Origin: Hyphococcus formosus
GTDB taxonomy: Bacteria > Pseudomonadota > Alphaproteobacteria > Caulobacterales > Parvularculaceae
Assembly: GCF_046736345.1 (NCBI RefSeq)
Contig: NZ_CP157210.1
Coordinates: 1,736,001 to 1,800,000 of the forward strand
Direction of reading: 5' to 3'
DNA: 64,000 nt
Shown here: one piece after another, positions 52,321 through 61,110 of the stretch
How positions within the stretch are numbered: position 1 is the stretch's first letter
Layout of the letters: each line of letters starts with the position of its first letter
Position numbers and translations under genes: made by a program
Notes under the pieces: generated by a model
Told to the model about the DNA's origin: nothing
Databases searched by the model: none
What the model saw: only the letters and a program-made list of their open reading frames with translations

Positions 52321-53541
52321 CTACCGGTCGATCTCGCCAAACACGATATCAAGCGATCCGAGGACGGCAGAGACGTCGGACAACATGTGACCGCGATTGA
52401 TCCAATCCATCGCCTGAAGGTGTGGATAGCCAGGCGCACGGATTTTGCAACGGTAGGGTTTGTTCGACCCATCGGAAACGAGATAAACACCAAACTCACC
52501 TTTTGGTGCTTCTACCGCTGCGTAGACTTCGCCCGCAGGGACATGGAAACCCTCAGTGTAAAGTTTAAAGTGGTGGATCAATGCCTCCATCGAACCTTTC
52601 ATTTTGGCTCGACGTGGCGGGGTAACCTTGCCGTCTGTTGACATCACAGGTCCAGGCGTTTCGCGTAGTTTTGCGACGGCCTGCTTCATGATGTGTACAG
52701 ACTGGATCATCTCTTCGACGCGGCACAGATAACGATCATAGCAATCGCCATTTTTGCCGAGCGGAATTTGGAACTCATATTCATCATAGGATTCATATGG
52801 TTGCGCACGGCGCAAATCCCATTGAATTCCCGAACCGCGAACGAGCACGCCGGAAAAACCCCACGCCAAGGCTTCATCCTTGGTAACAACGCCAATATCC
52901 ACGTTGCGCTGTTTGAAGATGCGGTTGTCAGTAAGCAGCGTTTCGATATCTGCGAGCTTTTGCGGGAATTGATCACACCAGCCGTCAATATCGTTGATAA
53001 GGTCTTCTGGCAGATCTTGGTGAACGCCCCCTACCCGGAAATACGCGGCATGCATACGAGAACCGGAGGCGCGTTCATAGAACACCATCAGTTTTTCACG
53101 CTCTTCAAAACCCCAGAGCGGCGGCGTTAGCGCACCAACATCCATCGCCTGAGTGGTGATATTGAGAAGGTGTGAAAGAATGCGGCCAATTTCCGAAAAC
53201 AAGACGCGAATATGCTGCGCGCGTTTTGGCACTTCGAGCCCCAAGAGCTTCTCTGCCGCAAGGCAGAACGCGTGCTCTTGATTCATCGGTGCAACATAAT
53301 CAAGCCGGTCAAAATATGGGATCGCCTGAAGATAGGTCTTATGCTCGATCAGCTTTTCTGTGCCGCGATGCAATAGCCCGATATGCGGATCAACGCGCTC
53401 AACGATCTCGCCATCAAGTTCGAGCACCAAGCGCAAAACACCGTGGGCGGCCGGGTGCTGCGGGCCAAAATTGATCGTGAAATTACGCTCGGAAGAAGCG
53501 TCAGATGTCGAATCTTCGGGATTGATATGTCCGTCAGCCAC
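52321..53541 (-). CDS. nuoD: NADH-quinone oxidoreductase subunit D
   Basis: A 406-residue hydrogenase-like subunit that, with NuoB, forms the quinone-binding site: G-P-Q-H-P-A-A-H-G-V-L-R is present at the N terminus and D-P-H-I-G-L-L-H-R-G-T-E-K-L follows. It starts at GTG, 2 bases after the nuoC stop. NuoC and NuoD are separate here, unlike the fused E. coli protein. Confidence 0.97.
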   Translation of the reverse strand: MADGHINPEDSTSDASSERNFTINFGPQHPAAHGVLRLVLELDGEIVERVDPHIGLLHRGTEKLIEHKTYLQAIPYFDRLDYVAPMNQEHAFCLAAEKLLGLEVPKRAQHIRVLFSEIGRILSHLLNITTQAMDVGALTPPLWGFEEREKLMVFYERASGSRMHAAYFRVGGVHQDLPEDLINDIDGWCDQFPQKLADIETLLTDNRIFKQRNVDIGVVTKDEALAWGFSGVLVRGSGIQWDLRRAQPYESYDEYEFQIPLGKNGDCYDRYLCRVEEMIQSVHIMKQAVAKLRETPGPVMSTDGKVTPPRRAKMKGSMEALIHHFKLYTEGFHVPAGEVYAAVEAPKGEFGVYLVSDGSNKPYRCKIRAPGYPHLQAMDWINRGHMLSDVSAVLGSLDIVFGEIDR

Positions 53542-53543
53542 GC

Positions 53544-54158
53544 TTATGCGCCTTTCTCTTCTTCAGCCTTTTCGTCACCGGGCAGCACGTATTTCGCGCC
53601 TTCCCAAGGTGAGAGGTAATCAAAATTCCGATATTCCTGAACGAGCTTTACGGGTTCATAAATGACGCGCTTTTGCTCGTCATCGTAACGAACCTCAACA
53701 TGGCCAGTTAACGGGAAGTCCTTGCGCAATGGATATCCCTCGAAACCATAATCGGTCAGGATACGGCGCAAATCCGGGTGGCCAGAGAACACAATGCCGT
53801 ACATATCAAAGGCTTCGCGTTCGAACCAATCCGCACAGGGGTAGACATCTGTAATCGTTTGAATTGTTTCATCCTCAGCAACCTGCGCCTTAACGCGAAT
53901 GCGAGTGTTATTGTGCATCGACAAGAGGTGATACACCACGTCAAAACGCTTCGCCCGGCCCGGATAATCAACGCCCGTAAGGTCAATCATCACGAGGAAT
54001 TTTGCCAGCGGATCATCGCGCAGGAATTGCATTACCTGCACGATGCGATCGGCGCGCACATCAATGGACAATTCGCCATATTCAACCCGCCAGCCACGGA
54101 TATCCGCGTCGATAGCAGCGGCAATATGGGAGCCTAGTTCCTGAAGTTCTTCGCTCAT
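53544..54158 (-). CDS. nuoC: NADH-quinone oxidoreductase subunit C
   Basis: 204 residues. It contains the family pattern F-L-V-M-I-D-L-T-G-V-D-Y, Y-P-x-A-D-W-F-E-R-E-A-F-D-M-Y-G and L-R-R-I-L-T-D-Y-G-F-E-G-Y-P-L-R-K-D-F-P. It supports the NuoD/NuoB core. Confidence 0.97.
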   Translation of the reverse strand: MSEELQELGSHIAAAIDADIRGWRVEYGELSIDVRADRIVQVMQFLRDDPLAKFLVMIDLTGVDYPGRAKRFDVVYHLLSMHNNTRIRVKAQVAEDETIQTITDVYPCADWFEREAFDMYGIVFSGHPDLRRILTDYGFEGYPLRKDFPLTGHVEVRYDDEQKRVIYEPVKLVQEYRNFDYLSPWEGAKYVLPGDEKAEEEKGA

Positions 54159-54164
54159 AAAAAC

Positions 54165-54752
54165 CTAGCGGACAATCGAGCCTTCACGGCGGATTTTCTT
54201 TTGAAGTTGCAAGATGCCATAGACCAACGCTTCAGCAGTTGGCGGGCAGCCCGGGACGTAAATATCAACTGGCACAACACGGTCACAGCCGCGAACCACG
54301 GCATAAGAATAGTGATAATAACCGCCCCCATTCGCACATGATCCCATCGAAATCACATAGCGTGGGTTTGGCATCTGATCGTAAACCTTGCGAAGCGCCG
54401 GTGCCATTTTGTTGGTCAAAGTTCCCGCGACGATCATCACATCAGACTGACGTGGGGAAGCGCGCGGCGCAAAACCAAAGCGCTCAACATCATAGCGGGG
54501 CATGGACGCCTGCATCATTTCAACCGCGCAACAAGCAAGGCCGAAGGTCATCCACATCAGCGAACCGGTACGCGCCCAGTTAATCAGGCCATCCGCCGGA
54601 GCTGTAAAGAAGCCGCGATCAGCCAGTTGGTCAGACAATTCACCAAAGAACGGATCTTTCGCAGACGGGTTGTAACCCGGCGAACCAGCGCGCGCGCCCG
54701 TCCCGTATGGAAGGGCAGAAGCATTTGGGAGTTTCGAAGCGTCTAGCGCCAT
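54165..54752 (-). CDS. nuoB: NADH-quinone oxidoreductase subunit B (cluster N2)
   Basis: 195 residues from the ATG at 54752. It carries the last iron-sulfur cluster before quinone, N2, bound by tandem cysteines in G-L-A-C-C-A-V-E-M plus C in S-M-G-S-C-A-N and V-P-G-C-P-P. The frame continues upstream to 54887 but that part lies in nuoA and is not translated. The nuoA stop and nuoB start overlap by 10 bases. Confidence 0.97.
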   Translation of the reverse strand: MALDASKLPNASALPYGTGARAGSPGYNPSAKDPFFGELSDQLADRGFFTAPADGLINWARTGSLMWMTFGLACCAVEMMQASMPRYDVERFGFAPRASPRQSDVMIVAGTLTNKMAPALRKVYDQMPNPRYVISMGSCANGGGYYHYSYAVVRGCDRVVPVDIYVPGCPPTAEALVYGILQLQKKIRREGSIVR

Positions 54753-55138
54753 TCGAGAGCACCTTTTTTCCACTCGTAAAGAAAACCAACGGCGAATACC
54801 GCGATGAATACGAACATCGACCAGAAGGCGAAAATCTGAAATCCGCGATCCGTGCCTAGCTCGGGGTTGAACATTGCAACCGCCCAAGGGAACAGAAACG
54901 CCACATCGAGGTCGACGATAATAAAGAGAATAGCAACGATATAGAACTGAACGTCGAATTTCATGCGTGCATCATCAAACGCATTAAAGCCGCATTCATA
55001 AATAGAGACCTTTTCCGGGTCTGGGTCATTTGGCGCGATGATGGACGGCGCGAGAACGAATCCCACTGCCAGTGCCACCGCAATTCCCAAAAATACGATG
55101 ATCGGCAGATAATCGAGCAGAAAATCGGCTGTCGCCAC
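54743..55138 (-). CDS. nuoA: NADH-quinone oxidoreductase subunit A
   Basis: 131 residues from GTG at 55138, which has AGGAG 7 bases upstream; a TTG at 55153 would place that site inside the gene. Three membrane helices and the conserved Y-E-C-G-F-N-A-F-D motif with a Cys at the quinone site. First gene of the nuoA-F unit. The 144 bases before it, after the cytochrome gene, probably hold a promoter. Confidence 0.96.
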   Translation of the reverse strand: MATADFLLDYLPIIVFLGIAVALAVGFVLAPSIIAPNDPDPEKVSIYECGFNAFDDARMKFDVQFYIVAILFIIVDLDVAFLFPWAVAMFNPELGTDRGFQIFAFWSMFVFIAVFAVGFLYEWKKGALEWR

Positions 55139-55282
55139 GGTCGGTCTCCTCAATAGGCATTAGGCCCCAAATCAATGCGGGGCCGCAATTCTGGCCGGAA
55201 CCTAGAAAGGTGCGCCCGCAAACGCAACGCGAATCCGACCCGATGAGGCCGAAAACCGCAGGGATTTCGCTTAAATAGCCGC

Positions 55283-55831
55283 CTATTGGGGGTCTTGTGC
55301 GTCAATTTCGTCGCTATTGGGGAATTCTCCCTCCTGCCCATCGCGCAAAAACTGGTCCCAATCTTCCAGTTCCCAGAATCGCTCATCAAGCAGGCCATCA
55401 CGAATATTGTCGGGCAGGCTATCCGGTGTAAGCCCTTTCTGGGCATCACGATCAGCGGCAAATGCGGCAAGATCGGCAATTTCATCGGCTGTAAGGTAGA
55501 TTGTATAGCCCAATTCGATCGACTGAAGCTCGATCATGGCTGGTGCGCCGAGCCACATGCGCGCCGCGAAATCTAGCGGATCAACTGGAGGGGCTCCAAT
55601 CTCCGCGTCAAGCGCCGGTGCCGCCTTCCCGCCCACGCCATTTGTCGAATGACAAAGAACGCATCCTTTAGAGACGAATAGGTTGCGACCGTTTATCGGG
55701 TCCACATCACGCGTCACCACGGGCTTCAGACTGACCGAGGCCTGACTTTCGGCGGTCGTACCCTGTCCGCTGTCACTGCCACAAGCGCCCAGAAGTGCCG
55801 CGCAAATTCCAATGATAAATCGTTTCGCCAT
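55283..55831 (-). CDS. lipoprotein c-type cytochrome
   Basis: 182 residues from the ATG at 55831. A lipoprotein signal ends L-L-G-A-C (C16 from this ATG). The mature protein has one haem site, C-V-L-C-H, and a single-domain cytochrome c; candidate axial Met residues lie in the W-L-G-A-P-A-M segment. The C-terminal 40 residues are acidic. It is probably exposed to the periplasm and takes part in electron transfer. Its position upstream of nuoA is not a standard arrangement. Confidence 0.85.
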   Translation of the reverse strand: MAKRFIIGICAALLGACGSDSGQGTTAESQASVSLKPVVTRDVDPINGRNLFVSKGCVLCHSTNGVGGKAAPALDAEIGAPPVDPLDFAARMWLGAPAMIELQSIELGYTIYLTADEIADLAAFAADRDAQKGLTPDSLPDNIRDGLLDERFWELEDWDQFLRDGQEGEFPNSDEIDAQDPQ

Positions 55832-55929
55832 GATGCCTGTCCCCTTCGACATTTATGTGCAGTTTCGCGCCGTTTCTTGATCTCTGCAACGGGATAAAAC
55901 ATGAAACCCGCGTAAATGAAGGCTCACCC

Positions 55930-57654
55930 CTAGCTTTCTAATTGTTTATGCGTCGTACTTTCTACGAAGTCTGCGATTATTTCGGCAACGAGCTCTGGTT
56001 GCGTATGGTGCAAAAGCTGCCCTGCTCCCGCAATCGGCGTAACCTGCGTATGTTTGTATTTCTGGGCGAAGCTCTGTGCCCAAATCAGCGGACATACCGT
56101 GTCTTCCTCGCCGATGACATAATGCAAGGGCACTCGCATGCGGTCGACGAATTCCGACCAGTCCCCAAAAATACGTAATCCGTCGCCAACAAATCCATCA
56201 AAACCATTATGCGCAATCATATCCAGCCCTTCGATCAACAACTGACGAATTTCTGTCGTCGCAATGGCTTTTGTATCCGATAATGAATGCCCATAGGCGC
56301 GCTCTATAATTCTGCGGCGACCTTTTTCACTTCGATAAAATACGGTCGACGATCCGAGAAAAAACCGCAGCGCGGTTGGCGACATATGCGCGGTGCGAGA
56401 CATAATCCGCACCTGTGTCGGATAATCCGCCAACATCGACAGATCACTGATCGGCACGCCCCCCGCCAGCGCACAAACCCCATTTATCCGGTCCGGAAAA
56501 TTCGCCGCAGCGACGCAACCGTAAAGAACGCCTGTTGTATGAGTAACAACCGTCACCTTTTTTAGATCAAGCGCATCAAGAAGAGCCGGGACCATAGACG
56601 ACCAGTGTTCGACGCTTTTACGCCAATCGCGATACGGATCCGAACGACCATATCCCGGACGATCAATGCAAATCGCCTTTAGATTATGATTGGCCAATTC
56701 ATCGGTGAATCGTTTTGTAAAACCGTGCCCGACGGCCATTCCGTGCAGAAATAAAATCGCCGTTCCGTCCGCCGCGCCTTTTTGGGTCCACCCCAATCGC
56801 GATCCGTCTGGCAAGGTGACCATCCCCTGACCTGCCCCGACGTTTGGCGCACTGGTTTTTGGTGAGCGACCGACAAACACGAGATGAAACTGCAATGCTA
56901 TTCTGACCGCGTCTTCGCGACTGGAGGCAAGCATTTTCCGGTAGATAGAACGCGCCTGCGTTTTTAATGTTTCTACTGAACGATTAGTTTCATCAGCAAC
57001 ATCGGAAAAACGATCACCTATCGTCATGCGCCGGAGCAATGCTAGCTCGGCATCAGTAAGCTTAAACTCTGCGGCGATCAAGCGCCCAATATCATCGGAC
57101 CAGAGAGTTCGCGTCATCCGTACGAGATATCGCGATGGCGCTTCCCCATGGGGTGAGAACAAACGACGTATCGCAACGCCGGTCGTTGAGCCTTCGCACA
57201 AAGTAAGTTGAATAAAACCCGTTCGGGGTTCGGCGATATCATGAAGCGACATGACAACTGACCGCAATCGCTCACGATCATCCAGTTCCGAACATATATC
57301 CCACAAGGTGGATGACGTCTGTGCGATTCCGTTTCGCCAACCGATATTACATGCAATGATATCGCCAGATGCTTCGATTAAAGCAGCCGGCCCTATTTCA
57401 GAATCGACCAAAAGCTGCGCATCTGGCTCGTCCAAAAATACTGTGTGCAGCCGGTCAAGTATTGTCAGAGCTTTTTCGAAATGTTCGTGCAGATCAACGC
57501 CATCGTCCGCAATCGGATCAACCTGAGCAATATAAGCGTCCCATTGCTCGGCAAAAGCTTCATAGTGATCCGGCGTCAAAGCAACTTCATAGATCGCATT
57601 AATCGTATCGAGCAGTTGCTGCGGCGACGGCGTATCCGTTTGATTACTCCCCAC
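55930..57654 (-). CDS. LuxR-type regulator fused to an alpha/beta-hydrolase with Thr nucleophile
   Basis: 574 residues in three parts. Residues 1-190 contain a PAS-like sensor core. Residues about 197-256 are a LuxR/GerE helix-turn-helix (F-K-L-T-D-A-E-L-A-L-L, then V-E-T-L-K-T-Q-A-R-S-I-Y). Residues 280-574 are an alpha/beta-hydrolase with oxyanion region F-L-H-G-M, catalytic D518 and H549 or H550, but the nucleophile elbow reads T-H-T-T-G with T373 where Ser is normal. The regulator may use the hydrolase as a ligand sensor, as in RsbQ and strigolactone receptors, or have a weak Thr-based activity. Confidence 0.87.
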   Translation of the reverse strand: MGSNQTDTPSPQQLLDTINAIYEVALTPDHYEAFAEQWDAYIAQVDPIADDGVDLHEHFEKALTILDRLHTVFLDEPDAQLLVDSEIGPAALIEASGDIIACNIGWRNGIAQTSSTLWDICSELDDRERLRSVVMSLHDIAEPRTGFIQLTLCEGSTTGVAIRRLFSPHGEAPSRYLVRMTRTLWSDDIGRLIAAEFKLTDAELALLRRMTIGDRFSDVADETNRSVETLKTQARSIYRKMLASSREDAVRIALQFHLVFVGRSPKTSAPNVGAGQGMVTLPDGSRLGWTQKGAADGTAILFLHGMAVGHGFTKRFTDELANHNLKAICIDRPGYGRSDPYRDWRKSVEHWSSMVPALLDALDLKKVTVVTHTTGVLYGCVAAANFPDRINGVCALAGGVPISDLSMLADYPTQVRIMSRTAHMSPTALRFFLGSSTVFYRSEKGRRRIIERAYGHSLSDTKAIATTEIRQLLIEGLDMIAHNGFDGFVGDGLRIFGDWSEFVDRMRVPLHYVIGEEDTVCPLIWAQSFAQKYKHTQVTPIAGAGQLLHHTQPELVAEIIADFVESTTHKQLES

Positions 57655-57762
57655 TTCCCCCTCGCAAATTTCGGCTGTGCAATATTCGCCCCAATGCGAG
57701 AGGTACTATCGATTTCCCCAATTGCCAACAGCTACCAAAGCTAAACTGCAGCCGCCAACCTT

Positions 57763-59217
57763 TTACTGCAAGGATTGCGCGGCAAGCCCGGCCATCGCAT
57801 TATGTTGTGTGCGATCATAAGAAGGGTTTTTGCCAGCCTCACGCAAAGCAATGAGATCACCTTCGTCATACCAGATGCCATTACGCATCACGCCCGATGG
57901 TTCTTTGAGGCAATCAATATCGGCAAGAGGATCACAATCATAAAGCGCGAGATCAGCCTTATATCCGGTCGCGATGCGTCCGCGCCGATCTTCTTCTCTC
58001 AATACTTTCGCAACATTGAATGTCGCCGTCTGCAATGCCTCAAACGGCGTTAGGCCCGCATCGACTAATAAATTCAATTCGTCAATGAGAGACTCGCCGG
58101 GTATGTTCAGAAATATCCCCGCATCAGAGCCTGCAACAAGCAAAACATCTTCCTCGTTCAGAATGTCGGTCATGCGCTGATAGAATATTGCATTATCACC
58201 GACAGATTTTGGCGATTGTGAACGCCAAAACTCTACGACGTCATATTCAGTTTCTCTGATGAAGGGATTCAATAATTCCGTTCCCGCACGATTGATGAAA
58301 TTATCTTTTTCTTTTGCTGCACGATAAAGGTTATAATGAGCCACCAATGTCGGGGTTACTGCGACACCGGCATCTGCAATTTTTATCGCAACAGCGCGCG
58401 CAGCTTCTTCATCATGGCGGTCGCGCAACGCATGCCAAACAATAGATTCAACATGTTCGATTGTGGTGAATCCATCATCCAGAATATCCTCAAAAGGAAT
58501 ATCAAAAGGCTTTTCGGCGGGCATGCCCTCTGTCCGCACACCTTCTGGTGTATGCCCCATGATCGTCATCCCCAACGCAGAGGCTTCGGATCTAATCGCG
58601 TCATAAGCTTTACGTTTTAGGTTAGAATATACTTTCAGGTCGCGGTACCCGGTCTCATACTGACCACGAACGGCTTTTATCGCGTCTTCGCTTGTCTCAA
58701 CGATTTGATGATTTAATTGTACATTCGGACCATCGCTGTTCAAAATTGGACCGGTCGTCAATAATCTTGGTCCAACTTTTTCACCGGCATCGATTTGCTC
58801 TTTCAGAATCAGATGAAACGGCATCCCAGACGCATTTCGGACGGTGGTGATGCCGTAGGATAAATAGCTAGCTAATTCGGCCTCATCCCAGATATGAACA
58901 TGCATATCTGTAAGCCCTGGAATCACGGTCATACCGCCTGCATCAATTATGTTTGCGGCTTTCTCTGCTATTACTTTATCGCGCGCCCCCACGGAAACAA
59001 TCTTGCTTCCATCTACGACGATAGACATGCCGGTCTGTATATTTGGAATATCGTCGTAAAAGTGAACTATCCGCACATTTTCAAACACGGTCGTAGCCTC
59101 ACCGGCGACGAACATATCGTTTTTATTGCTGCACGCCACAACGGCAATCAATGAGCATACTGATATTATGCTCGCCTTTAACGCGTCATCGAATATTCGA
59201 TTTGATTGATATTTCAT
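57763..59217 (-). CDS. lipoprotein amidohydrolase
   Basis: About 484 residues from ATG 59217. Signal with lipobox V-V-A-C; then an amidohydrolase beta-barrel with metal ligands H-x-H in D-M-H-V-H-I-W, a bridging Lys candidate in D-L-K-V-Y, His in M-G-H-T-P-E-G and T-I-E-H-V, and Asp in A-G-S-D-A-G. This pattern matches imidazolonepropionase/prolidase-like members (binuclear Zn), usually cleaving dipeptides or lactams. It is a membrane-bound periplasmic enzyme. The substrate is unknown. Confidence 0.85.
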   Translation of the reverse strand: MKYQSNRIFDDALKASIISVCSLIAVVACSNKNDMFVAGEATTVFENVRIVHFYDDIPNIQTGMSIVVDGSKIVSVGARDKVIAEKAANIIDAGGMTVIPGLTDMHVHIWDEAELASYLSYGITTVRNASGMPFHLILKEQIDAGEKVGPRLLTTGPILNSDGPNVQLNHQIVETSEDAIKAVRGQYETGYRDLKVYSNLKRKAYDAIRSEASALGMTIMGHTPEGVRTEGMPAEKPFDIPFEDILDDGFTTIEHVESIVWHALRDRHDEEAARAVAIKIADAGVAVTPTLVAHYNLYRAAKEKDNFINRAGTELLNPFIRETEYDVVEFWRSQSPKSVGDNAIFYQRMTDILNEEDVLLVAGSDAGIFLNIPGESLIDELNLLVDAGLTPFEALQTATFNVAKVLREEDRRGRIATGYKADLALYDCDPLADIDCLKEPSGVMRNGIWYDEGDLIALREAGKNPSYDRTQHNAMAGLAAQSLQ

Positions 59218-59359
59218 AATACCCCCGCCTTCATAACGGTAATTTATTCGGGCCAAAAATTCAAACGTTCATAACTTGAAATCATGTTTCGAAAGAAATG
59301 CTACCTAAACACCTCAGCGCCATGTTCGGTTTTTAATCGATATTATATGCACGAAGACC

Positions 59360-59995
59360 TTATGAAGGTTTCCGCGCAACGACAAAAAGCCCTTTGCTTT
59401 TGCCCGGTTGCCATTCATATTCAATTACAAATCCCGCGTCGCGCAATTCATCGAGAAACTCGTCCTTCGAAAAAAAGCTTACGTAAGGAAGCTTTCCGAT
59501 TTGCCGGCCAATCCATAGAAACGGTCGTAAAAAGCCCGTCGAATCTTTGAGACATGCGGTGCTCGAAATAAATGCGCCGTTAGGTGCCAATAGCGAGTGT
59601 ATCTTCGTCAAAGCGGCCTGACGATCCGGCAAAAGATGAATAATCGACATTCCCAAAACAACGTCGAAGCTGCCGGGTTGTGCGTCGTACTCTTCAATTC
59701 TTGATCGGATAAACTCGATGTTATCGATATTTGCATCAAGCGCTTTTTCGCGTGCGATCGCCAGCATGTTTTCGGAAACATCTATAGCTACAATATGCGC
59801 GACTTTAGTTGCGTGAATAATAGCCGTCGAACCAGTACCGCAGCCGAACTCGAACAATTTGGTGTCAGCCGTCAGGTATTGCTGCGTGACTTCTAGCTTG
59901 TGCTCATAAGCGGCCTGATCGGCGATTGGCTGGCGCGCATATTTGGCGGCAATTCGATCCCAAAACCCTTCATTCGTCTTCCGCGCAACCGCCAT
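59360..59995 (-). CDS. SAM-dependent methyltransferase (class I)
   Basis: 211 residues with the SAM-binding glycine motif F-E-F-G-C-G-T-G-S-T, acidic residue in I-D-V-S-E-N-M and post-motif V-L-G-M-S-I-I-H-L-L. It is a UbiE/BioC-like small-molecule or lipid methylase of unknown substrate. It is divergent to a LysR regulator, which often controls its neighbour. The gene and those after it are A+T-rich relative to the nuo region. Confidence 0.86.
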   Translation of the reverse strand: MAVARKTNEGFWDRIAAKYARQPIADQAAYEHKLEVTQQYLTADTKLFEFGCGTGSTAIIHATKVAHIVAIDVSENMLAIAREKALDANIDNIEFIRSRIEEYDAQPGSFDVVLGMSIIHLLPDRQAALTKIHSLLAPNGAFISSTACLKDSTGFLRPFLWIGRQIGKLPYVSFFSKDEFLDELRDAGFVIEYEWQPGKSKGLFVVARKPS

Positions 59996-60099
59996 AATAG
60001 GCTCCCCCTCGAAAACGGTTAAACATATGAAGCCTCATATACAGACGGACGCACCATACGCATATTGCCTAAATTCCTTGAACTGCTATACGTTTTTAT
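59996..60099. promoter_or_regulatory. divergent promoter region, methyltransferase/LysR
   Basis: 104 A+T-rich bases between divergent starts. LysR proteins bind T-N11-A sites in such gaps, and several T/A matches exist, but I cannot choose one. It is expected to carry both promoters. Confidence 0.45.
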
Positions 60100-60996
60100 A
60101 TGAACTGGCAGGCAGTATCGTTCGATTGGAACCAGGCACGCGCCTTTCTCGCGACAGCCGAGGAGGGTTCATTATCCGCCGCCGCCAGAGCGCTCGGGGT
60201 CACTCAACCAACGTTGAGCCGCCAAGTCAGCGCATTGGAACACAATCTCGGCGTTACGCTGTTTGAGCGTGGAACCCGCAACATGGTCCTCACCGAGGCC
60301 GGACTAGAATTGCTCGATCATGTGAGAGCAATGTTCGATGCCGCAAGTCGTGTTTCACTAACCGCCTCCGGACAATCACAATCCATCAAGGGCGCGGTGA
60401 AGATTTCAACGACCAACAACATGGCTACATTTCATCTACCGGCCATCGTCGCAGAAATCAGAGCAATATACCCGGAAATTGAGATCAACATAACGACGTC
60501 GAATGCCGTACGAGACCTGACCCGTCGAGAAGCCGACATAGCGATCCGGCATGGCCGCCCCACCCAACCAGAGCTAATTGCAAAACTCGTTCGCGAGACG
60601 ACCGCGCATTTATATGCGTCTACTGAATACCTGGATAAAAAGGGTAATCCCCAGACTATCAATGATATATTAGATGCCGATTTTATCGGGTTTGAATATC
60701 CAGAGCAGTTGATCCCTGCCTATGCGGAACGCGGCATTCATTTGACCCGTAAAAACTTTCCGATCAATACCGAAAGCGGCACGGCAATAATCGAGATGAT
60801 CCGTCGAGGACTTGGTATCGGCATACTTTTGCGCGAAGAAGCAGTGAAATTTCCCGAGCTTGAATGCGTCTTACCGGACCTAGAGCCAATCACGGTGCCA
60901 GTCTGGTTGGCAACACATCGAGAACTCCATACTAGTCGTCGAATCCGGCTAGTCTTCGATATTCTGGCGGAACGACTAAATACTGCCGACTATTAG
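60100..60996 (+). CDS. LysR-family transcriptional regulator
   Basis: 298 residues: an N-terminal winged helix-turn-helix with the LysR motif (A-F-L-A-T-A-E-E-G-S-L-S-A-A-A-R-A-L) and a C-terminal periplasmic-binding-like sensor domain (residues 95-290). The residues around F-D-W-N-Q-A-R-A-F are typical of LysR proteins of the LTTR type. It probably regulates the divergent methyltransferase and perhaps the amidohydrolase-regulator pair after it. Confidence 0.93.
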   Translation: MNWQAVSFDWNQARAFLATAEEGSLSAAARALGVTQPTLSRQVSALEHNLGVTLFERGTRNMVLTEAGLELLDHVRAMFDAASRVSLTASGQSQSIKGAVKISTTNNMATFHLPAIVAEIRAIYPEIEINITTSNAVRDLTRREADIAIRHGRPTQPELIAKLVRETTAHLYASTEYLDKKGNPQTINDILDADFIGFEYPEQLIPAYAERGIHLTRKNFPINTESGTAIIEMIRRGLGIGILLREEAVKFPELECVLPDLEPITVPVWLATHRELHTSRRIRLVFDILAERLNTADY

Positions 60997-61110
60997 TCTT
61001 TGATCCTAGTCAAGTTTTCCATCCTAATGATCCGTTAGCGTCAATACCGCGAATCTCGCGTGATAGCGGCGCGCGGATATCTATCCTGCGCTTAATTGTT
61101 GGCGGCAAAA

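Noticed and set aside
55150..55485. Minus-strand frame overlapping the end of the cytochrome gene and the nuoA upstream region
   Set aside because: Overlaps a clear cytochrome gene and shows no signature of its own.
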